From contig JAUIKP010000277.1 in assembly GCA_030430725.1 (NCBI GenBank), positions 1 through 5,188 of the forward strand: DNA of 5,188 nucleotides, given 5' to 3'. Positions 1 to 4,501 of this stretch are shown here, piece after piece. The position numbers were made by a program, and so were the translations under genes. Numbering within the stretch: the stretch's first letter is position 1; each line of letters begins with the position of its first letter. Origin of the DNA: Nitrospiria bacterium (GTDB lineage Bacteria > Nitrospirota > Nitrospiria > Nitrospirales > UBA8639). The notes below the pieces were generated by a model that was not told the origin of the DNA, did no database searches, and was given only the letters and a program-made list of their open reading frames with translations.

Positions 1-1
1 C

Positions 2-250
2 AATACCCTGCACTTACAACATCTACTTAAGCAATATGTCGGAACCGACCTCTCTATCTTAGGAAATATCCCGGAAGACATTCACGTGCAACAATCCATC
101 TTAAAATATCTTCCAGTGGTAGAATTGGTTCCCACCTCCCCAGCGACCATCGCGCTGGGCCAAATTGCCGACAATGTCCTTGAAATGGTGAGACGAACAG
201 CTGGGTCAATTGCCCGCCGAATGGAAGAGCCCATACAGATTCGAGCATGA
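2..250 (+). CDS. MinD/ParA-family P-loop ATPase, C-terminal fragment
   Basis: Partial gene: the reading frame is open from base 2 to the TGA at 248-250 and enters from the left edge, giving the last 82 residues. The fragment reads SILGNIPEDIHVQQSI, then a hydrophobic stretch ending VELVPTSPATIALGQIA. This is the usual C-terminal pattern of MinD/ParA/FlhG-type ATPases: a beta strand with 'LG.IP.D..V..A', then 'P..E..P.SPA..A...IA'. Such proteins dimerise on ATP and position other complexes (septum, flagella, chemoreceptors, plasmids or chromosomes) at the membrane or nucleoid. The Walker A and switch motifs lie outside the window, so the subfamily cannot be decided. The tail ends in a basic helix followed by MEEPIQIRA, with no obvious amphipathic MinD membrane-targeting helix. 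It converges on the SWIM gene. Family is fairly sure; exact role unknown. Confidence 0.72.
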   Translation, partial: NTLHLQHLLKQYVGTDLSILGNIPEDIHVQQSILKYLPVVELVPTSPATIALGQIADNVLEMVRRTAGSIARRMEEPIQIRA

Positions 251-315
251 ATGATTTACGGACATCATTACCCTGACATTTCTTTAAACCACCCATCGGG
301 TCTTTGCCTATAGGG

Positions 316-331
316 AAAAAGTCAAAAGACT
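316..331 (-). terminator. Weak candidate terminator of the SWIM gene
   Basis: Read on the minus strand, a 4-bp stem AGTC/GACT with a TTTT loop runs directly into a T tract (GACTTTTTCCC), about 75 bases after the SWIM stop codon. The stem is short, so this is only a candidate. A second small hairpin, TGGGC/GCCCA with a 5-base loop, sits at 376-390 between the stop and this site but lacks a T tract. On the + strand the only similar element is ACCC-ATC-GGGT followed by CTTT at 291-304, which might serve the ATPase gene. Nothing else was found in the 251-406 intergenic stretch. Confidence 0.28.
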
Positions 332-406
332 AACCGCACCGTTCCTTGGTCCTCGTCTTGCGTTATAAGTCACTTTGGGCACGAAGCCCACCGCAAATCA
401 ACTGAC

Positions 407-1162
407 CTAATTGGATGTTTTTGAGATCTCTGCCAAGGAATCTTGTAATTGCTGAACTTTTATCTCTAACACTCTGCAATTCTGTTTGGCCACCTCCGCT
501 TCTTCCTTTAGACATTCCAACTTCTTCGTGAGGCTTTCAACCATGCTTTCGGCTGATTGCAGGCTCCTCAACGCATCCATTCGGTCTTCTTCACCTTCCA
601 GACATTGTGAATTAAGGCGTTCAACCACCCCGACCCATTCTCGAGCCACCCCCCCGAGTGAATCAGGAACTGGCGGTAGGGTAGCCTCCTTACCTAAAAG
701 GCCAACCGCTTTCTGTACCCAATCGATAAACAGGATGGCTTCCCAAAAATTCAAATCACCCGCACCCGGAGATTCCTCCGCATGGGGTGCTCCGGCTTGT
801 CCCCGCAGATCGGAAGAAGGAGCCGGGTCCTTATCGTTAGCACTTGGCTTAAGTGGTGAACCGTTATGGAATTGGTGCAGTAACACTGCAACACAATGGC
901 GACAAAAAGGTTGTTCAGTCGATGGGCAGGAACATCTGGTTGACAAGGTTCCCGCTCGCAACTTAATGGTTTGCGTATACACGCCATAGACACCATTGAC
1001 CTCGGAGGTGATTTGCGTCTGGTCCGCATCAAGGATCTTGACTCGTTGGGTGGAAAAATATTGCTGGCCTTCCTCGAAGACCGTTCCCCCAACCACCGAT
1101 TGAATCATGTCCGCATCTAATTGGTTCAGCTCCTGAGCGGAGCAGGAAATTCTATTCCTCAT
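407..1162 (-). CDS. SWIM zinc-finger protein with C-terminal coiled coil
   Basis: Encodes about 251 residues from the ATG at 1160-1162. A TTG five codons upstream (1175-1177) is an alternative start; a TGA lies directly before it, so the gene cannot begin further out. A weak GAGTG lies 8 bases before the ATG. Residues about 25-100 carry 'VFEEGQQYF', then CSCP-x6-CRH: Cys77, Cys79, Cys87 and His89, the CxCxnCxH zinc site of SWIM domains, followed by the usual hydrophobic helix (CVAVLLHQF). SWIM domains bind DNA or protein and often accompany SNF2 helicases; no helicase is visible here. A low-complexity, Ser/Pro/Gly-rich linker (about 100-135) precedes a conserved-looking helical block (about 136-175). 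The last roughly 65 residues are rich in Leu, Glu, Lys and Gln with heptad spacing, suggesting a coiled coil. It probably acts as a dimeric cytoplasmic adaptor; its partner is unknown. Confidence 0.82.
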   Translation of the reverse strand: MRNRISCSAQELNQLDADMIQSVVGGTVFEEGQQYFSTQRVKILDADQTQITSEVNGVYGVYTQTIKLRAGTLSTRCSCPSTEQPFCRHCVAVLLHQFHNGSPLKPSANDKDPAPSSDLRGQAGAPHAEESPGAGDLNFWEAILFIDWVQKAVGLLGKEATLPPVPDSLGGVAREWVGVVERLNSQCLEGEEDRMDALRSLQSAESMVESLTKKLECLKEEAEVAKQNCRVLEIKVQQLQDSLAEISKTSN

Positions 1163-1194
1163 ACAAGTATCACTCAATCAAAAATGAGACCGGC

Positions 1195-1215
1195 CTCCCA
1201 CCCCGAAGGTGAGAA
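1195..1215 (-). promoter_or_regulatory. Leader hairpin upstream of the SWIM gene
   Basis: In minus-strand RNA the arms at 1208-1215 and 1195-1202 pair over 8 bp, including two G-U wobbles, around a UUCGG loop. On plus-strand RNA the same two positions become C-A mismatches, so the structure favours the minus transcript, the leader of the SWIM gene. The purine tract GGGAGG (1194-1199) is mostly buried in the 3' arm. It is too far from either start codon (16 bases to the TTG, about 31 to the ATG) to be an ordinary ribosome site. A TTTTT run follows about 10 bases later (1180-1184), too far for a canonical terminator. Confidence 0.35.
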
Positions 1216-1234
1216 CGGTTTAATGTTTCGGAAA

Positions 1235-1263
1235 ATATTACCGAGAATTTACCTTAGAGCCAA
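1235..1263 (-). promoter_or_regulatory. Candidate sigma-70 promoter of the SWIM gene
   Basis: On the minus strand TTGGCT (1258-1263) and TAATAT (1235-1240) are separated by exactly 17 bases; each hexamer matches the consensus at 4 of 6 positions. The predicted transcript would start near 1228 and give a leader of about 65 bases to the ATG at 1162, containing the hairpin at 1195-1215. A dyad TCGGnAAnnnTTnCCGA at 1228-1244 covers the -10 box and the start point, as a repressor operator would. Confidence 0.35.
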
Positions 1264-1346
1264 CTACCAAGTTCCTATTACCGTGATCTAAAACTTTCAC
1301 GCCACAGAATGACCGCCTGGCACTCGACCCTGCCGGACGTACCATC

Positions 1347-2918
1347 ATGAAACCCGCCACCGCCAGTGATCATACGATCCCCGCTTCCTTTCTGGACAGT
1401 CTGCTTGCCCAAGCCCCGGAAACATTGCCTATCCTCAGGCAAAGTTGTATCCAAGTCCTAAATCTTACTCAGGACAAACGCTCAAATGCCAGCGATATTG
1501 GAGAAATCATCATGCGCGATCAAGCCATGATGGCCAACGTCATCAAAATCGCAAATAGCCCTGCTTATCTTACCCGCACACCCGTCAAAACCCCAACCTA
1601 TGCGGTAGCCCTCATCGGGTTTGACGTCATTCGCGCCATGGTGGTCTCTGCCCAATTAATCGAACAGGCCGACACCTTTGGGGCCGATACCACAAATTTG
1701 AAACACCTTCTGGCTCGTGCCCTGGTGGCCGGGACACAGGCACAAGAACTGGGAAAAGCCATCAATTACGCGGAAACGGGGTCGTTATTTACCAATGGCA
1801 TGCTCTATTCGCTGGGAGACCTCATCCTCGCCCTCTGTCGACCCGACGTCGCCGAACAACTGGAAGTCATACGCCGAGAAGATCCTGCCAAGATCCCCAA
1901 AGCCGAATTAACGCTTTTGGGACGACCGCTGCAGGTCATCGCTTCCGCCATGGCCAGGCATTGGAATCTGCCGGACAGCCTGGTCCAACTATTGGAGAAA
2001 AAGCCCGTCTGGGCTAAATCTCGGCCCGAAGCAGATCAACGGATCATGGAAAGTATTGTTCGAGCCGCTAATGAATTGAGTTATTGCCTCCTGAACCCAT
2101 TGGCTTCCGGACAAGAAGAGGTGCTCCAAGGCTTGATCGAACAGTTTCTTCCCCCATTTGGGCTCTCTATGATCCAATTAGAACACACCGTGGCCAAAGC
2201 CTTTAGGCAAGCATCAGAAATCGCCTCGGCCATCCACATTGACCGACAGCACTTTCTTCCCGCATCTGACGCCAGGGGAACCTTTCCTCACAATCAACAC
2301 TTACTTCACCTGACCCAAACCATCTATCACGCAATTCACCCTGAAGGGCCTTCTCCTGCAGAATTGGTTGAATCAGCTCAGCAAGGAGTATCTTCTCTGC
2401 ATTCTTCACCCCCATGCGATAGGCCATTGCTAGATTTTGCGATTCAAGTCATGAAAATATCTGAACCCTCCTCCGTGCTCACCCTTGCCGCCCGCACTCT
2501 CTTTGCCTCCTGCGGATTTGAACGGGTCTGGCTCGCATTGGTGGTACCGGGAAAAGACAAGCTCGAAGCCAAGATCGGCTACGGAGGAGACTCGGAAGCG
2601 ATACAGGCAACCTTTCACTGTCCGATTAAAAAGGGGAATTTCTGGGACCGACTCATCCATCAATTCCAGCCTATACGATTTTCTTCCTTAGTCGAAGAAG
2701 AAGGAGCAGAAGGAGGCATACCCTCTGATTTTCTTCAATATTGGGGAGAGCAACCTGGATTTGCGGGAACGCTCTACATTCCCAGAAAACCCATAGGTCT
2801 CTTCTTAGTAGATCGAGGTTTTAAAGGAAAACCATTGACAGAAACTGATTTCGCAACCTTCGCCATGGTGTTGTCGCAAACCAACGCCAACCTGGCTCGA
2901 TTAACCCCACATCCCTAA
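1347..2918 (+). CDS. HDOD-domain protein with C-terminal GAF-like domain
   Basis: Encodes 523 residues; the ATG at 1347 is the first after an in-frame TGA at 1284, with a weak GGAC 9 bases ahead. Residues about 14-225 are an HDOD domain: 'LPILRQSCIQVLNL', then 'IIMRDQAMMANVIKIANSPAY' split around residues 54-74, then the 'ALIGFDVIRAMVV' helix (88-100). The metal-binding His-Asp of true HD phosphohydrolases is absent: the 'GLLHDIG' position reads GMLYSLG (151-157), so catalysis is unlikely. A helical linker (about 226-360) leads to a GAF-like domain (about 363-517) with 'FERVWLALVV' and a C-terminal 'PIGLFLVDRG…TDFATFAMVLSQ', the typical last strand and helix. HDOD proteins are usually non-enzymatic signalling scaffolds linked to c-di-GMP, stress or motility control; the ligand and partners here are unknown. 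A TGATCTAAA extended -10-like motif at 1284-1292 could be its promoter. No hairpin with a T run follows the stop closely. Confidence 0.87.
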   Translation: MKPATASDHTIPASFLDSLLAQAPETLPILRQSCIQVLNLTQDKRSNASDIGEIIMRDQAMMANVIKIANSPAYLTRTPVKTPTYAVALIGFDVIRAMVVSAQLIEQADTFGADTTNLKHLLARALVAGTQAQELGKAINYAETGSLFTNGMLYSLGDLILALCRPDVAEQLEVIRREDPAKIPKAELTLLGRPLQVIASAMARHWNLPDSLVQLLEKKPVWAKSRPEADQRIMESIVRAANELSYCLLNPLASGQEEVLQGLIEQFLPPFGLSMIQLEHTVAKAFRQASEIASAIHIDRQHFLPASDARGTFPHNQHLLHLTQTIYHAIHPEGPSPAELVESAQQGVSSLHSSPPCDRPLLDFAIQVMKISEPSSVLTLAARTLFASCGFERVWLALVVPGKDKLEAKIGYGGDSEAIQATFHCPIKKGNFWDRLIHQFQPIRFSSLVEEEGAEGGIPSDFLQYWGEQPGFAGTLYIPRKPIGLFLVDRGFKGKPLTETDFATFAMVLSQTNANLARLTPHP

Positions 2919-3001
2919 GTACTAGGCGTCACAGCCTGAAGTTCTGGCGTTCAAAAGCTCTTCATTTTCGTACTCGCATGACGCGCAATGAAAAACCATA
3001 A

Positions 3002-3021
3002 GAATGGGACATTCACCATTC
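3002..3021 (-). terminator. Candidate terminator of the membrane-protein gene
   Basis: On the minus strand GAATGG and CCATTC form a 6-bp stem, extendable by one G-U pair, with an 8-base loop. It is followed at once by TTATGGTTTTT. The element lies about 84 bases after the stop codon of the membrane-protein gene and fits an intrinsic terminator of modest strength. The rest of the 2919-3104 interval shows only a 4-bp AGGC/GCCT stem at about 2932 with no T tract, so no good terminator for the HDOD gene is seen here. Confidence 0.4.
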
Positions 3022-3104
3022 CACCCTGAACGGATGGGAGCAAGAAAAGCCGTTTATGCGGGGAGAAAGTAAGAAGATTTGGACCAAAGAATAAAATCGA
3101 TGAC

Positions 3105-3809
3105 TCACGACGCAGAACGAATCTGTTTTAGATGAGGCAGACGGTAGAGGGCATACAGAAGCATGGCGATGGCGATCAACATTTCTTTGTGTTCATTCAG
3201 ACCCCACAAAAATTCTTCATAAAAACGATCCCGGTAGCCAAGCGGAGTTAGCCAGAAGTAGAAACCCTTGAGTTCCCGATAGAGGGTAGCAAACGCAATG
3301 GTGAAAATGACCGGCCCTTCCGGGATGGCCGGTTTTAAATTTTCCGGTAACCGAATAGGTAATTGAAACTTCCAGACAACCGGTAAAAAAATAAATATCA
3401 TGAACAGAAATATGGCTCCCAATGTGTGAACAGGAAACCGGCTGCTATGGAGGTCTGTTGATCCACCAAAACGCGTACTCCACCAGAGGGGGGTTTCCCA
3501 CCCAAAATGGATCTGTCCCCAACCAATTTCTTCTCCGGCAAAAAGAATGGAAGCGCCGGAGACCGCTCCGATAACACCGGCCGCCGCCCAATTTCCGCTT
3601 TTCCAGAATGTCCAGCTAGACGCCAACAACATGGCCCCGCCTATTATTGCGGACCAGAATGTCACAATCTCCACGGCGCCTTGTTCGCGTTGAACTTCTT
3701 CAAGGATGTAGGCCAAATAGAATTCTGGTGCCAGAACGTAGATCAATAGGAGCCCAAGAACAACGACAAGGGGCGTGGCATACCCCATGCTATGGAAATC
3801 CTTTGTCAT
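3105..3809 (-). CDS. Uncharacterised multi-pass membrane protein with GEEIGWGQ motif
   Basis: Encodes 234 residues. The ATG at 3807-3809 has GAGGG about 10 bases ahead and an in-frame TGA three codons upstream. Met8 (3786-3788), with AAGGA 10 bases before it, is an equally good start. Hydrophobic segments lie near residues 10-36, 47-67, 74-91, 127-147, 163-177 and 207-223, so about six membrane helices are likely, with a basic C-terminus (HLKQIRSAS). Directly after the third helix is GEEIGWGQIHFGWETP (92-107), followed by STDLHS (117-122). I recall a similar GEE-SWGQR-FG-ETP plus E/T-NLHN pattern in unnamed bacterial membrane proteins, so these acidic, Trp and His residues may form a functional site; this is memory, not a search. 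No enzyme family or signal peptide is recognised. It converges on the HDOD gene and stands alone on its strand behind a long leader. Confidence 0.8.
   Translation of the reverse strand: MTKDFHSMGYATPLVVVLGLLLIYVLAPEFYLAYILEEVQREQGAVEIVTFWSAIIGGAMLLASSWTFWKSGNWAAAGVIGAVSGASILFAGEEIGWGQIHFGWETPLWWSTRFGGSTDLHSSRFPVHTLGAIFLFMIFIFLPVVWKFQLPIRLPENLKPAIPEGPVIFTIAFATLYRELKGFYFWLTPLGYRDRFYEEFLWGLNEHKEMLIAIAMLLYALYRLPHLKQIRSAS
3310..3336 (+). terminator. Terminator-like hairpin on + strand inside the membrane gene
   Basis: ACCGGCC (3310-3316) and GGCCGGT (3327-3333) form a perfect 7-bp GC-rich stem with a 10-base loop. On the + strand it is followed by TTTT overlapping the stem end, then AAATTTT. This is antisense to the membrane-protein gene and is the first good-looking + strand terminator after the HDOD stop, 390 bases downstream. 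The minus strand has a weaker tail (CATTTTC). The repeat also encodes residues around KPAIPEGPV, so coding constraint or chance is an alternative explanation. Confidence 0.35.
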
Positions 3810-3863
3810 GGTATTTCATCCCTCGGAAACTGGCATTTCAAAACGATCATAGGAAGGGAGTGC

Positions 3864-3920
3864 CTACCAAGAGAATAGGTACCCAGCAGGAAACCTTGAA
3901 AATGATCCTGTCCTCACCAC
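3864..3920 (-). other. Possible 18-codon leader ORF with strong Shine-Dalgarno
   Basis: On the minus strand a near-perfect ribosome site TTAGGAGG (3923-3930) precedes tandem GTG codons at 3918-3920 and 3915-3917, 2 and 5 bases after it. They open an 18-residue frame that ends with TAG at 3864-3866. The strength of the ribosome site is unusual for a place with no longer frame. It could be a leader peptide or a decoy, or the purine tract may serve as a protein- or RNA-binding site instead. The peptide has no recognisable features. Confidence 0.2.
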
Positions 3921-3936
3921 ACCCTCCTAAGTGGTA
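3915..3936 (-). promoter_or_regulatory. Leader hairpin displaying a Shine-Dalgarno-like loop
   Basis: In minus-strand RNA UACCAC and GUGGUG form a 6-bp stem with one G-U pair and hold UUAGGAGGGU in a 10-base loop. It lies roughly 105 bases before the membrane-protein start and just downstream of the candidate promoter. GGA motifs recur afterwards (GAGGACAGGA at about 3907-3916) and at the gene's own ribosome site (AGGGA, 3819-3823). A GGA in a hairpin loop plus a second near the start codon is the arrangement used by CsrA/RsmA-type translational repressors; this is a resemblance only. Confidence 0.3.
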
Positions 3937-3949
3937 GAAAATTGAAAAA

Positions 3950-3978
3950 ATTATGTCTTATACCTTCACTTGTGTAAG
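3950..3978 (-). promoter_or_regulatory. Candidate promoter of the membrane-protein gene
   Basis: On the minus strand CTTACA (3973-3978, 4 of 6 to consensus) and CATAAT (3950-3955, 5 of 6) are separated by exactly 17 bases. The transcript would start near 3943 and give a leader of roughly 130 bases before the ATG at 3809. The -35 box lies in one arm of the inverted repeat at 3971-4000. Confidence 0.38.
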
Positions 3979-4000
3979 GAACAAAGGGGTTCCTCATACA
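3971..4000. repeat. 12-bp imperfect inverted repeat with 6-base loop
   Basis: Arms 3971-3982 and 3989-4000 pair at 11 of 12 positions in RNA of either strand: ten Watson-Crick pairs, one G-U wobble and one mismatch. The loop is AAAGGG on the + strand. No T run follows on either side, so it is not an intrinsic terminator. A second small stem AAGGC/GCCTT with a 3-base loop follows at 4006-4018. It could be an operator for the overlapping candidate promoter or part of an untranslated RNA. Confidence 0.5.
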
Positions 4001-4350
4001 CCAGAAAGGCCGTGCCTTACCCTTCGATCAATCACCCATTCTTTCCAATCCCTAAATGGAGCCTAAAATGATATTCGTCAACCAACGATAAGGATGAGAC
4101 CCAGGGAGTGGGTGTATTCTTCTCAGAACGTTATTCAGTCCAACAGGGTAGAAATGCTAATCAAAGAGGAGAAAGGCAAAATTCTTTAGGATAAGCCCAA
4201 CAGCAGGTCACCTGAGCACAACTTCATAAAGAAGAATAATTTGGTAAATCTAAGATTCTCTGGGGAAAATTTTTGGATAAAAGCGTGACACCAAACCCTG
4301 TCGCCCTCACAGAAAGGAAATGAGATGGAGGGGCAATTTCTTGATACTTA
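4001..4350. other. Intergenic stretch without a convincing gene
   Basis: Only short frames without ribosome sites occur here on either strand. It contains a perfect 5-bp inverted repeat ACCCA/TGGGT at 4099-4113 and an operator-like palindrome CAGGT-C-ACCTG at 4204-4214. A TTGACG at 4077-4082 on the minus strand has no good -10 partner. The stretch begins directly at the 3' end of tRNA-Lys. No strong terminator for the tRNA is visible, and no copy of the tRNA 3' end was noticed, so an attachment site is not supported. Confidence 0.5.
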
Positions 4351-4426
4351 TGGTGAGCCGCGTGCGGCTCGAACGCACGACCCTCGCCTTAAAAGGGCGA
4401 TGCTCTACCAACTGAGCTAGCGGCTC
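4351..4426 (-). tRNA. tRNA-Lys (anticodon UUU)
   Basis: A complete 76-base cloverleaf on the minus strand with encoded CCA (4351-4353). The acceptor stem is GAGCCGC/GCGGCUC with discriminator A. The D stem is GCUC/GAGC, the anticodon stem UCGCC/GGCGA with loop CUUUUAA, the variable loop GGGUC, and the T stem GUGCG/CGCAC with loop UUCGAGC. All stems pair perfectly. The anticodon UUU at positions 34-36 reads AAA and AAG lysine codons. It lies 75 bases downstream of the purA stop on the same strand but has its own promoter. Confidence 0.98.
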
Positions 4427-4437
4427 ACCGGGTCGCG

Positions 4438-4466
4438 ATGCTAACAATGGATTCCGGTGTTGTCAA
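4438..4466 (-). promoter_or_regulatory. Promoter of tRNA-Lys
   Basis: On the minus strand a perfect -35 TTGACA (4461-4466) is followed after exactly 17 bases by TAGCAT (4438-4443, 4 of 6), preceded by TG one base earlier as in an extended -10. Transcription would begin about 4-5 bases before the mature tRNA. The bases between the -10 and the start (CGCGACC) are GC-rich, the discriminator type typical of stable-RNA promoters under stringent control. Confidence 0.75.
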
Positions 4467-4478
4467 ACTTACAGCGAG

Positions 4479-4498
4479 AAAGGCATAAAGATGCGTTT
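4479..4498 (-). terminator. Weak candidate terminator after purA
   Basis: On the minus strand AAA-C-GCAT, loop CTTT, ATGC-C-TTT forms a 7-bp stem broken by one C-C mismatch, starting just after the purA stop and ending in a short T-rich tract (CTTTCT). The stem is AT-rich and short, so read-through from purA into tRNA-Lys is possible. Confidence 0.25.
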
Positions 4499-4501
4499 TC
4501 G

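Noticed and set aside
251..313. 20-codon frame starting directly after the ATPase stop
   Set aside because: No ribosome site and no recognisable peptide; the juxtaposition is probably chance.
486..989. 167-codon open frame on + opposite the SWIM gene
   Set aside because: Composition is Ser/Arg/Pro-rich without motifs. The opposite strand carries the SWIM zinc motif and a coiled coil, so this is a shadow.
1318..1334. Sigma-54-like TGGCAC…TGC just before the HDOD gene
   Set aside because: The GG and GC elements are 11 bases apart instead of 10, and the site lies so close to the ATG that transcription would start at or inside the start codon.
3647..3937. 96-codon open frame on + overlapping the membrane-protein start
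   Set aside because: No motif or ribosome site; it is mostly antisense to the clear membrane-protein frame.
3953..4066. 37-codon frame on + in the non-coding stretch
   Set aside because: No Shine-Dalgarno sequence, no known motif, and it runs through the inverted repeat at 3971-4000.
4204..4214. Palindrome CAGGT-C-ACCTG as an operator
   Set aside because: Short, and not next to any promoter or gene start that I can support; kept only as a note in the intergenic entry.
4351..4376. Attachment-site duplication of the tRNA-Lys 3' end
   Set aside because: No second copy of this sequence was noticed in the window, and no integrase is present.
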